The translations under genes were made by a program, and so were the position numbers. 64,000 nucleotides of DNA from an uncultured Prolixibacteraceae bacterium. Lineage in GTDB: Bacteria > Bacteroidota > Bacteroidia > Bacteroidales > Prolixibacteraceae. This document shows, piece by piece, positions 18,371 through 28,100 of this stretch (position 1 is the first letter of the stretch; each line of letters begins with the position of its first letter). Under the pieces are notes generated by a model, which was not told where the DNA came from, did no database searches, and saw only the letters and a program-made list of their open reading frames with translations. The stretch lies in NCBI GenBank assembly GCA_937915865.1, contig CALGIG010000063.1, positions 62,001-126,000 of the forward strand, read 5' to 3'.

Positions 18371-18688
18371 TTACTTCCAAATCCTTGTTTTGTTGATTTC
18401 TTCTTTATCGCGGAATGCTTTTTCTAAGTCAATTTCATTCCGGTTAGCAATAGAACAAATAAAAATAAGTATATCAGCAAGTTCTTCATCTATAGTGCCA
18501 AATTTTGAATTACTGTCGATTTTAATGTTTTGTTGCTTACGGATGGCTTTAAACAGTTCGCCAACTTCTTCGCCCAACATGAGGCATTTTTGTAAAACCG
18601 TTTGTTCAGAGAATCCTCGTTCTTTCTCCAGTTCAATTACATATTCCTGAATGTCTTTTAGGGTTGGGTTGGCGTTTAATATGGACAT
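18371..18688 (-). CDS. MazG-like nucleotide pyrophosphohydrolase
   Basis: The 105-residue protein shows the all-alpha NTP pyrophosphatase signature: EEVGELFKAIRK (about 40-51) and IDEELADILIFICSIANRN (about 66-84). The acidic residues of these motifs coordinate Mg2+. MazG-like enzymes hydrolyse (d)NTPs or related nucleotides to monophosphate and pyrophosphate, often for pool cleansing. Length is typical of single-domain members. It is the first gene of the run leading to DsrE, cyclotransferase and the LytTR regulator, with no obvious functional link to them. Confidence 0.85.
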   Translation of the reverse strand: MSILNANPTLKDIQEYVIELEKERGFSEQTVLQKCLMLGEEVGELFKAIRKQQNIKIDSNSKFGTIDEELADILIFICSIANRNEIDLEKAFRDKEEINKTRIWK

Positions 18689-18775
18689 AGTTGTTTTTGT
18701 TTTGTGTAACTGGTTGGTGTGTTTGATGTTGCTGTCATTTGTCTCCCATTTGTAACGATGGGATAATGGTTACAG

Positions 18776-20305
18776 CTAATTTACAACTTTTTCTTTCGCC
18801 ATCAATATTGGTGCATCACAGTTATTTGTGATTTTCCCATTCCCGTCAATATACGAATAAGTTGCCCCTCCATCGCAAAACCCCCATATATTTTTGGCCG
18901 ACAGTAATTTAATTATTCCTTCGTTGCCTTCGGATGGCAAAAAATAGTGGGTGCCTTTCCATGAACTATCAATGATCCGAGCCGCCCATAACCCTTTGTA
19001 TTTTAGTTTATCGATACAAAGGTTGATCACCTCGGTTTTACCTCGGTTTTTCTTCTCAAAATCAATAACAGAAGGCAATTCGGAGATAAGAGATGCCCCG
19101 GCAAACCGAGCCGACCAAATCACCATGTAAACCGGGTAGCCGTTGTAGCTTTTAAGCAACGAGTTAAACCTCAAAGAATCTAAGGTAAATTTGTCATTGT
19201 CCAAGTCATACCTGGGGTTGCTTAATCCATTCTTAATTAACTCGTTAAAGGCGAATATCCTATTTAGGTATTTTTTGTTACTGCAATTCTGCATTAGCTT
19301 GTTGTATAAATCTTCGTTGTAGTCGCCCGTGGTCATTTCGAACAATAATTCGTCGGCTAAATACTTCTCAAATACTTCTGGACTAAAGTTGTTTTTTGCA
19401 AAGGTGAAGCACCAATCGCGGTAAGCCGGATATTCTTTTATCGCGGAGTTCCAGTTTTTATAGGTCAAAGAACGATCGCGCTGTTGAAGGGTTTTTAAAT
19501 ACTCGACTTTAAGGATTTTTGAAATGCAATATTCGAATTCGTGATAGTTAATATTGTTTATTTTCTTGTAATTCTGTGTGTTGAAGCAATTGAAATACGC
19601 ATTTGCGAAATCAATTTTTGATGTATCGGCCTTGTTTTGCTCGCACAAAAAGGATAAAAACCCGGGTAGGTTGTACACGTCCTGAAATGATATTTTCTTT
19701 TTCAGGAACTCATATTCCATTTCCGAAAGCGGGGTATCACGGATTATTTTTAATATAGCTTGCTTGTTTTTTGCCTTTTGGATCAAATCATTACTTATTT
19801 CCTTTCGGTAAATGGCTTCCAAAAACGACAATTGTGAACCGATAACGCTATCGACCCGCGCTTTGTAGCCGTCCATGGTGTATTTCGGGTCAAAATTGAG
19901 GTCATAGTCAAACTGGTTTAATCTTAGGACATTAATTTTACCTGCCCCTTTTCCCCTGGCAAATAACGAGTTATCCAAATTGTTTAAAACAAAACTAAGA
20001 GTCAGGTTGTCGCCGTTAAACAAAATCAAATGAAACGACTTGTTTTTTACCTGAATCCAATAATCAGCCGAATGGGTAATTTTGTCTGAATATAGTGCAA
20101 ATTTCCCGTTTTTGTCTATTCTATCGCCTACGGTCTGAAACCCATCAAAATTTAGGTTGCCCCGGTATAAAGGCTGATAAGCTAAAATCACGTATTCCTG
20201 GTTTGAATTGGTTACTTCACCGGTTATTTTAATGCCATTTTGGTTTTTGGAACAACCTGACAGTAATGCTGAAATCAGAAGAATGGCTATACCTGTTTTT
20301 TTCAT
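18776..20305 (-). CDS. DUF4369/TlpA-like lipoprotein lacking the thioredoxin cysteines
   Basis: The 509-residue protein starts with a lipoprotein signal (ISALLSGC). Residues about 24-110 resemble the beta-rich DUF4369 domain that precedes thioredoxin domains in TlpA-type lipoproteins. A helical middle follows (about 125-370), and residues about 385-500 look like a thioredoxin-fold domain. At the active-site position, where TlpA proteins have WASWCGPC, this protein has WSARFAGA (397-404), so both catalytic cysteines are gone. It therefore cannot be a standard disulfide reductase. It lies downstream of a shorter sibling and a TonB receptor. I infer a binding or sensing role. Confidence 0.65.
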   Translation of the reverse strand: MKKTGIAILLISALLSGCSKNQNGIKITGEVTNSNQEYVILAYQPLYRGNLNFDGFQTVGDRIDKNGKFALYSDKITHSADYWIQVKNKSFHLILFNGDNLTLSFVLNNLDNSLFARGKGAGKINVLRLNQFDYDLNFDPKYTMDGYKARVDSVIGSQLSFLEAIYRKEISNDLIQKAKNKQAILKIIRDTPLSEMEYEFLKKKISFQDVYNLPGFLSFLCEQNKADTSKIDFANAYFNCFNTQNYKKINNINYHEFEYCISKILKVEYLKTLQQRDRSLTYKNWNSAIKEYPAYRDWCFTFAKNNFSPEVFEKYLADELLFEMTTGDYNEDLYNKLMQNCSNKKYLNRIFAFNELIKNGLSNPRYDLDNDKFTLDSLRFNSLLKSYNGYPVYMVIWSARFAGASLISELPSVIDFEKKNRGKTEVINLCIDKLKYKGLWAARIIDSSWKGTHYFLPSEGNEGIIKLLSAKNIWGFCDGGATYSYIDGNGKITNNCDAPILMAKEKVVN

Positions 20306-20337
20306 GGTTTATTGGAGCTTTAATACGGTTATTTTGA

Positions 20338-20398
20338 GACTACCATACTTTCGGTGCGATGCACCTAAACAGCCGCATTAGCGGCGATAGTATGGTCG
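20338..20398. repeat. 61-bp branched palindromic element C
   Basis: ACCATACT (20342-20349) pairs with AGTATGGT (20389-20396). The outer stem encloses two hairpins, GGTGCGATGCACC (20353-20365) and GCCGCATTAGCGGC (20372-20385). The plan of an outer stem with inner hairpins is the same as in elements A and B, though the sequence differs. It lies between the two lipoprotein genes and could process or stabilise their mRNA. Confidence 0.65.
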
Positions 20399-20416
20399 GA
20401 TGAATGTTGCCTTCTT

Positions 20417-21436
20417 CTACTTTTCTGATTCTAATTTCTTAATAAAATCAGCCTTTAGTTTCTCATCTTTTAGCCAATTAATCCGACTTTCCAGATAGAT
20501 GCGGTTATAAGGATCAACCAGGTTTGATTTGGCAACCTGATACTTTTCTTCATCAAAAGGATTGAATGCATTGTACTTTTTATTTTTCAGATTTAAATGG
20601 TGATTTACTTTCAATTCCAGAAATTGAGAAAACTCCCTGCTTAAAGGTGAATTAACGGTATCAAAATCAAATATCTTTTCATACAAATCAAATTTCCATT
20701 TTCCTTCATAATACCCACGCACACTGTCGTTCATTAATAATTGATAATACTGCATTAAAATAGATTTCGAGGCATAAACTACTTCGCTTCTTAAGTATTT
20801 GTAGAAGTCAGAATCTTCCTTAATACTATCAATTGAATCTAAAGTGCATTTGATGTGATTTGACGCAATACTGTCGGCTTCATTGGCTTTTAGAATTTTG
20901 GGGATGCTCCTGTTCGTTGGATCAGATAACTTATCTGCCAGATTATCTTTGTTCAGAAAATACGGGAATGAGCCATACAATGGATTTTTATTACCCGCAA
21001 ACGATACTTGACTTCCTATAGAGTCTATTTTTACGACTACCTCATCGCCAGGAGATAAATATAAAAGCATATCTTCCCCTCGATAAAAATTTATGCAATT
21101 ATCCCAAATAAAATCTGACGTATAAAGTTCGTCAACCTGATATTTAATGATTGAGTTAATTTTACTCTTTTTATTTGTCAACATGAAAATCCTGGGAGAA
21201 TCAGTTTTTATTTTCAAACGAAATTTATGGTTGGCATCTACCGTGGCACTGTGATAATTGATAGCCTTGTTGCTGTTAAAATAATCAATTTCCACTAGGC
21301 AAACTTCTCTGCTTATATTGTTTGTTCCCTTTATAATGATGTCGGATTTTTTACTACAGCCGGTTAATAATAAAAGGATTAAACTACAGAAAACTAAATT
21401 TATCTTCGACAGTTGTTTCGTACTATAATTTTTCAT
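20417..21436 (-). CDS. DUF4369-like lipoprotein without a thioredoxin domain
   Basis: The 339-residue protein has a lipoprotein signal (CSLILLLLTGC) and a beta-rich N-terminal region (about 35-150) with FRGEDMLLYLSPGDEVVVKI-like character (here FYRGEDMLLYLSPGDEVVV), resembling the DUF4369 domain. A charged helical region ends at KADFIKKLESEK. Compared with the neighbour at 18776-20305 it stops before the thioredoxin-like part. The 111 bp between the two genes hold a palindromic element rather than lost coding sequence. It is probably a shortened sibling in the same envelope system. Exact function is unknown. Confidence 0.6.
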   Translation of the reverse strand: MKNYSTKQLSKINLVFCSLILLLLTGCSKKSDIIIKGTNNISREVCLVEIDYFNSNKAINYHSATVDANHKFRLKIKTDSPRIFMLTNKKSKINSIIKYQVDELYTSDFIWDNCINFYRGEDMLLYLSPGDEVVVKIDSIGSQVSFAGNKNPLYGSFPYFLNKDNLADKLSDPTNRSIPKILKANEADSIASNHIKCTLDSIDSIKEDSDFYKYLRSEVVYASKSILMQYYQLLMNDSVRGYYEGKWKFDLYEKIFDFDTVNSPLSREFSQFLELKVNHHLNLKNKKYNAFNPFDEEKYQVAKSNLVDPYNRIYLESRINWLKDEKLKADFIKKLESEK

Positions 21437-21642
21437 GTCATATCTATTTTAATTTGCGTTGTCAATTTCCAATTCGGCCAGGATTAAGCGCTGGCGGTGT
21501 ATAATCACTTGTGTTTATTTCCACTTTATCATTAGCAAGAAAGTGCGTTTAATCCTCTATTTTGGAATGAAGAGCAAGTTTTTCAAGATTTTAGGTTTTT
21601 CCAAATTTACATTGACCTGCCGTTAAATCTAATATGGGCAGT

Positions 21643-21684
21643 TTTGGGGCTCAGCCCTTTGCTCGCAAAGAACTGAGCCCCAAA
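21643..21684 (-). terminator. Terminator hairpin after the TonB receptor gene
   Basis: TTTGGGGCTCAG (21643-21654) pairs perfectly with CTGAGCCCCAAA (21673-21684), with an inner CTTTG/CAAAG stem. It lies just beyond the stop codon of the minus-strand receptor gene. The following T-run is weak, so termination may be partial. Confidence 0.65.
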
Positions 21685-21686
21685 TC

Positions 21687-24227
21687 TTAATTGCCACCGC
21701 TCGAACCTGATCCGCCATTTGAATCGCCACCGGCTTTAACATCGTCGTTTTTAATACCACGGCGAGCTTTTTTCACTTCGCCTTTCATATTACCAAACCG
21801 GTACGACAGGTTAAACCTCAACATACGGTTATAGTTATAGCTCGTACTTTTTTGGGTAAAAGTAGGGTCGTCGTAATTGCTTGTGTATTTGGCTTTTTTT
21901 CTGAATGGGTCGGAGAACGACACCGATGCTGTTAACTTCTTTTTAAACAACTCTTGCGAAACGTTTATACCGTTGTAGTAGTAGGTTGAGGTTTTCCCCT
22001 GGAGCATAATGCGTGGCGAATAAATGCCGCCATAGGCAGAAAGTGTTCCGTTTTTCCAGGCAGTGTAACGGCAGTTCAAATAACCATTGTAGCTAAATCC
22101 TTCGTTCTTCAGGCCACGACCATCATTGCTTTCAAGAAAAGTGTAGTTTCCGCCAATGTTGGTGTTAAACGACAGCTTTCGTTTTAGTGCATTAACCGAT
22201 CCGAAGATATAACCACCGTAACGCTGGTTTTTGCCAATATTTTCGTAAGTTGTGGTTTTTACGCCATTGGACTGCATCGTTGATACCGATTCAATTGAAT
22301 TGTTGGTAAATGCACTGTTGAAGCTGATATTGATATTGTATTTTGGAGAAAATTTTCCGTATGAAAGATCAAAGGTGTGAGAAATTTCGGCGTCAAGATT
22401 AGGGTTACCGTAACTGATGTTCAACGGGTCGAGATCGTTTACGTAAGGATTGAGGTACCAGATGCCTGGACGCGAAAGCCTTTGCGTATACGAAAACTTC
22501 ATATTTTGTCCCTTATCCATATTCTTAGAAAGGGTTACATAAGGGATCATGTTAAACATTTTATTGGTGAAGTTGGTGTTTTGGGCCGATTTATACGTTC
22601 CGTCGTTAATAGTTCCTTCAGCTCTTAATCCGGTTTTTACACTCACTTTCTTCAGTTTTAGCACATAGCCTACATATAAACCAATGATGTGCTGGTCGTA
22701 GTCCATATCGTTGATGCGGGTATTATCCTTGTTCCAAATCGAGTTGGTAAAATCGTAAGAGAAAAAGTCGGTATTGCTAACGTTTTGCCGAAGTATGTAT
22801 TTCAAACCACTTTCGATTTGGTGCATTTTGGTTAACGGATCGTAATAATCAACCTGGAACGTATGTTCGGTTCCCGATGCGTCGTTCGATGTTTTCTGCC
22901 TGTACGAGCTGTAATTCAAGATATTTTCTATATCATTTTCGTTGTCGGAGTTGCGTGGCGAACGATCTAATTTATAGGAAATTGTGAATGACTTATCAGG
23001 TTTCTTGTAGGTTCGCTGGTAGTCTATATTTCCTGAAAGGCTGCCAAAATCCATGTTCATCAGTGTATTGTTCAGAAACTGGCGGGTTAACGTGTTGTTG
23101 GTATCAAAGTCGCTTGTGTTCATGGCACCGTTGGCTTTGTAACCTCCGGAATAGCCCCAGAACGAAAGACTGATCAGGTTCAGTGAGTCGATTTCGTAGC
23201 TGGCTTCACCCATCAGCATGTTCGCACTTCCTTTGTATTTGTTAGTCCCGTTTGTTTTGGTAAAACGGCTGGTTGTACTCAGGAAATTTTCGCGTTCCGA
23301 ATACGATTCGCTTTGTGGTTGCCTGAAATTGTTGTAGTTGTAATTGAAAGAGAAGCCAAATTTCTTGATTTTTGAAGTGGCATAAATACCTCCGTTGTAA
23401 CCTCCGCGGGTGTCGAACCCAGCGTTAACACGGCCCATAAAACCATCGAGTTGCTTTTTAGTTGTGATGATGTTGATAATGCCGCCGGTTCCTTCAGCTT
23501 CGTATTTTGATGATGGATTAGTAATCACCTCAATATCTTTAATAGTGCTGGCTGGAAGGCTTTTTAGCACATCTTTCGGGTTTTGTGACATCATCGACGA
23601 ACTCTTGCCGTTGATCAGGATTTTAAAGTTCGATGAGCCTTTCACCTGGATATTGTCTTCGCCATCAACAGTTACCAGTGGCACTTTCCGAAGCATTTCG
23701 AGTGCATTGCTTGTTTTGGCTTCCGGGTCAACTTCGGTACTGTACACCAGTTTGTCGACTTCGGTGCGAACCAGCGGTTTTTTGGCCACAACAGCTACTT
23801 CATCAATTTTTTCGATACCTTCGCTCATTTTCAGCGCTCCTAAATCAACCTTGGTTTTGTCGGCATTCAATGTAAATTCTTTTTTTGCGACTACATAACC
23901 TATTGATTGAACAATAACCTTATATTTTCCGGGAACGCTGAGCGAGAAATCGAATTTCCCATTGGTATCGCTGGCCAGGCGCTTAATTACACCTTGAGCC
24001 TGGTCCTGGACTCCAATAGTTGCATACGGTAATCCTTTGCCTGAAATGGAGTCGACAACAAGCCCTTTAATTTGGAAAACCTTTAGTGGCGCTTTAGCTT
24101 GGTTTGTAACTGTTTTTACAGGAGTGGCTTGCGTTGGTGGTGTTTTAGGTTTTTGTGCCTGTGCATCAGTAAAATGCACGATTGATAAAATCAAAATGAT
24201 AGTTAAGATAAACTTTTTCATCTTCAT
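21687..24227 (-). CDS. TonB-dependent outer membrane receptor (OMP_b-brl_3 type)
   Basis: The 846-residue protein has a signal peptide (to about residue 24), a Pro/Lys/Thr-rich linker (about 25-48), a carboxypeptidase-like domain (about 52-130, IKGLVVDSISGKGLPYATIG), a plug (about 150-255, ALEMLRKVPLVTVDGEDNIQ) and a large barrel. It ends in a Gly/Ser/Asn-rich tail (GGDSNGGSGSSGGN) after the final strand region. This is the non-SusC receptor type used for peptides, siderophores or unknown ligands. It has no SusD partner. Neighbours are DUF4369-like lipoproteins downstream and an XRE regulator and kinase upstream, so it may belong to the same sensory system. Confidence 0.88.
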   Translation of the reverse strand: MKMKKFILTIILILSIVHFTDAQAQKPKTPPTQATPVKTVTNQAKAPLKVFQIKGLVVDSISGKGLPYATIGVQDQAQGVIKRLASDTNGKFDFSLSVPGKYKVIVQSIGYVVAKKEFTLNADKTKVDLGALKMSEGIEKIDEVAVVAKKPLVRTEVDKLVYSTEVDPEAKTSNALEMLRKVPLVTVDGEDNIQVKGSSNFKILINGKSSSMMSQNPKDVLKSLPASTIKDIEVITNPSSKYEAEGTGGIINIITTKKQLDGFMGRVNAGFDTRGGYNGGIYATSKIKKFGFSFNYNYNNFRQPQSESYSERENFLSTTSRFTKTNGTNKYKGSANMLMGEASYEIDSLNLISLSFWGYSGGYKANGAMNTSDFDTNNTLTRQFLNNTLMNMDFGSLSGNIDYQRTYKKPDKSFTISYKLDRSPRNSDNENDIENILNYSSYRQKTSNDASGTEHTFQVDYYDPLTKMHQIESGLKYILRQNVSNTDFFSYDFTNSIWNKDNTRINDMDYDQHIIGLYVGYVLKLKKVSVKTGLRAEGTINDGTYKSAQNTNFTNKMFNMIPYVTLSKNMDKGQNMKFSYTQRLSRPGIWYLNPYVNDLDPLNISYGNPNLDAEISHTFDLSYGKFSPKYNINISFNSAFTNNSIESVSTMQSNGVKTTTYENIGKNQRYGGYIFGSVNALKRKLSFNTNIGGNYTFLESNDGRGLKNEGFSYNGYLNCRYTAWKNGTLSAYGGIYSPRIMLQGKTSTYYYNGINVSQELFKKKLTASVSFSDPFRKKAKYTSNYDDPTFTQKSTSYNYNRMLRFNLSYRFGNMKGEVKKARRGIKNDDVKAGGDSNGGSGSSGGN

Positions 24228-24373
24228 GGCTTTTGTGTGTGATTCGTAAACTTATTGGTTGTAAAACGTTAAATTAAAGTTCTGTATGAAATTTTTTCGC
24301 CAAAATAGCTGGATAGACAATTTGCAAATTGCATATTTCCCATATCATGGTTAAAGACTATGCTGAATTCTTC

Positions 24374-24934
24374 CTATTCATTGTTTCCAATCAATTTACC
24401 TCCATAAAATAAGACAACTAATGAAATACCTAAACATGGGAATAGAGCAGTTATAAAACCTCTTGGAAATCCGGCATTTACCATAACCAAAACGAAATAA
24501 TAAAAATGCCCAAGGCCAAACTTTAGTACCCGTTCAATCCCTGTCATGGATTGTGTTCTTGAAACAATAAAATATGGGAGAAGAATACTCAGCAAAATTC
24601 CTCCAAATCTACTATTCATGTTCGCGTTTGAATCCAGTGTTACATATCCGTAAATTGAAATAATTACCAGGTTAAGAATAACTAGGAAGAATCCTTCTAT
24701 TATTATTTTCAGGTAGTTTTTTTTTCTCTCTTTATTTTCGGTTTTCTGAAAATCTTCCGGATCAATTTCAAGAATATCATAAATTGAGTTTAAGGTTTTT
24801 CCCCTCGGAACATTTTCATCGTTCTCAATCCGTTGGATTGTTCGTATATTTATTTTTGCCAATTCAGCCAGCTCTTCCTGGGTGATTCCCTTCGATTTTC
24901 TCGCTTCGCTAATCTTTCTACCGGAAACATTCAT
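24374..24934 (-). CDS. Membrane-anchored XRE-type HTH regulator
   Basis: The 186-residue protein has an N-terminal helix-turn-helix of the XRE type (about 6-62, SKGITQEELAELAKINIRTI) followed by four hydrophobic helices (about 75-97, 107-125, 140-157, 162-180). Such one-component regulators keep the DNA-binding domain at the membrane and may sense membrane or envelope state. It lies between the kinase gene and the TonB receptor gene on the same strand, with about 145 bp to the receptor start and about 200 bp to the kinase stop. No partner is known. Confidence 0.8.
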   Translation of the reverse strand: MNVSGRKISEARKSKGITQEELAELAKINIRTIQRIENDENVPRGKTLNSIYDILEIDPEDFQKTENKERKKNYLKIIIEGFFLVILNLVIISIYGYVTLDSNANMNSRFGGILLSILLPYFIVSRTQSMTGIERVLKFGLGHFYYFVLVMVNAGFPRGFITALFPCLGISLVVLFYGGKLIGNNE

Positions 24935-25135
24935 ATTTGTAGTAAATTAGATTCGATAAAAGTATTTCAGAAGACATTTCTTGATGTCGGTTTTCTTACG
25001 ACATTTTTACGACATTTATCTTAATTTATCAGTTTGATGGGAGAAAAAGGTATTCAAATGCCTCACCTGCCATAATTTTAAGATTAATCTTTGAATTGCC
25101 GGCTCTTTTATCATGTCTATTAATTTTTTCATTAA

Positions 25136-28100
25136 CTATTGTTCTTCAGGAATTACTATTTCAACTCTTGTGCCTTCGTGTCCCAGCATGGCCAAATCAG
25201 TTAATTTGAACGAATAATTGCCACCATATTTTTCTTTCATCATCAGGATTCGCTCTTCATTCATTCTAAGGCCAATACCATTAGAGTCGGTCTTCAATTT
25301 CTGCGATGCCTCAATTCCTATGCCATTATCTTCGATTATGATATGTATTTCATTATTCAATTTTGTAACGCGTATCGTTAATTTTTTCTCACCTTTTTTA
25401 TGTTGAAGTCCATGAATTAGGGCATTCTCGGCCAAAGGCTGTAATATAAGGGATGGTAACATAAACAAATCCTGATCTATGGAGTCGTCAACTTCAATCT
25501 GATAATCAAACTCAAAACGTAATTTTTCGAGATTTAAGTATTTTCTGAGTGTCTCAATTTCTTCAGAAAGTGTAACTTCTTCCTTATCCGAATTTTTCAG
25601 CACTTTTCGAATTAATCCGGCAAAATCAGATAAATACAAATGTGCTTCCTCGCTTTTGTGTTGTTGTACAAGGTTTTGTACCGAATTCAGACTGTTAAAC
25701 AGAAAATGTGGGTTCATTTGCGACCGCAATGCGGCCAGCTGTAATTCGTGTAATCGTTTTTCCTGGTTATGTTTCCTGAGTTTTCGGTTCATTTTTATTT
25801 TATATATAAGGAACCCTGCAAGCGAAACAAGTAACAAAATGCCCAGGAAGAGAATAATGCCGCTTAAAACTGATTTGCTTACGTCTTTAAAGTATTGCCG
25901 ACGTCCATCTTCCGCGGCTTGTATGGCGTCTTCAATTTCCCGCTCAATACTGATTCGCTTTCCTGATTTATCGAAAATGATGTATTGGCCCATGTTATTC
26001 AGGAAAATATCGTTTAGCCTGATCGAGTCAGTTGATAAGAAAAGCTGGTTAGCTACCGGATTGGCACGGGCGTTCCATTTTTTCCAGTACTCGAAATTTT
26101 CACCTTCATCGATGTGTATGAAATTGAATTCTGGATGTTGTTTAGCTGCATCGTCCATTTCGTAACGCCCAACCGACCAGCTTGTTGCTGGACAAATAAT
26201 TGTTGGACGTTTGGTTATGAATGAGCGTAGCTTTACTCTTTCGCCTTTCAGGTTCAGGAAAAAGTTATCGGGTATATGCTTGATAGCCTTCCACCTGTTA
26301 AAGTTTTCGATGATTTCGCAAAGTGATCGGGTAAAAGCCTCCTCGTTGCATCGTTCGATCATTAATTCAAACATTTCATTGATTTCGGCCTGCCACTGGC
26401 TATCGGTTTTCGAATCAGGATCTGCACTAACCATGTAGGAATAGAGTTGACTGGCAGCTTCGCGGTATAACGGAGAACCAAATAAAACCATTTTGCAGAA
26501 TTGTAAACTTTGTTCAGGATCGCGGTTCCAACCCAGCCTGAAAGTCCTGAATGAAAGGGACATCCGGCTGTTTGTATTGGCTAACCGATACATTTTATAG
26601 TTGATGTATGATTCGGTTAGGGCGCGGGAAAAAATGCCATAGTCGTTGTAAATTCGTTGAATATTAAATGTATCAAGTTGGTTGAAAACGATATCTTTCA
26701 TGTTTGCAGGAATGAAGAATCTATCAAGCATTCTGTAACCAAAAGATGCCTGGTCATCTAATCGGGCATTGAATAAACCGGAGTACAAACCTGCCTGTAA
26801 TTCTTTTTGCAGGTACTGGGCCGATTCGGAACACGACTCATCGTCGGTCAATGGTTTGAGTAATGTTTTTAATTCAGAAAGCGCTTTCAAATAAACGTCA
26901 CAATTAACTTTTGATATTCTTCCTGCCCAAACCTGAGGTAAGCCAATTGAGTTTTGATATTGATACAATAAACGACCTTCTTTTGATCTGTCGCCTGAAA
27001 ATGTGATGGTTTGAGGAACTGTATATTTCTCGGTAGTTTTTGAGTTTGGAGCGTTAGGATCATAAGACGGAACCTCATATTCCTTGTTTACTAAGCTGAA
27101 ATTTACGTAAATAGAATCGCCTGGTTTGGCATATAAAAGTATCGGTATACTATTGAAGAAATGGTTGTTGTTTTTGTTAAGTAAATAAATCAAACCTTTT
27201 TCAACCAGTTTAAATTCGAACCTAAAGTTTCCTGAATTATCCAATTGTACCGACTTTGAATCGAGTTCAGTACCAAATATCTTCGTTTGCGTATAGAGAT
27301 TTATTTGATTACTTACCGGATTTTCGATGTGCCCGCAAACGATAATTTTTTTTTGATTTTTACTTGTTCGTTCTATTAAATTTAGTGTTTCTTCAGGTTC
27401 TGTTGGCTTAGTACCTGGGTACCCAAAAAACTTCAGGTTTTTTTCTTCCAATTTCATTCGTTTAACCGACGAAACAATCAAACCATGCTGAAGATTGATT
27501 TTGTAATTCAGGTATGATATAGTCTTGTTTGGAACGCCATTCACCTCAAGCATTCCATTGCCAAGGTTTTGTACCAGTATTTTGGTTTTGTTATCAGTTA
27601 AAGTGTCTGGAATATCCAGATTAGTGCGGATATACCGGAAGGGTTGCAAAAAGAATTTGGTTTTGTTGTGCAGCACATTGTACTTCAACGAAGCTGTAAT
27701 TTCTTCGATTATTTTGTTGGCGTAATGGCGTGATTTTAATATTTCCTGGCTTCGGTTGATTATTTCGTCCTTGTTGACCAGCGACACGGTATTTTCTTTT
27801 CTGTTGAGCTCAAACCGGAATGGTATTCTGTACAGAGTTTCTTCCAGGATGTCTGTGGGTTGTCCTTCCTGGTAGTATTTTGTTAACTCAGGAAATCCGT
27901 AATCTGTTGAACTTTTGAATGTAAGAATACCATTCTCATTGATTTGGCGAAGCATGCGTGTGCTGAAAACAATTTTTTCGCGCGAAATACTATCGATTTG
28001 CAATGAGTATCTAACAACACGGCTTCCGTCGGTAAGCGAGTTGTTAGACCGCGAGGCCTTGTTACTTCTCCATTCATAAATGAAAACATCTTTTGGATTA

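Noticed and set aside
23410..23898. 162-codon plus-strand frame opposite the TonB receptor
   Set aside because: Antisense shadow of the receptor plug region with no recognisable features.
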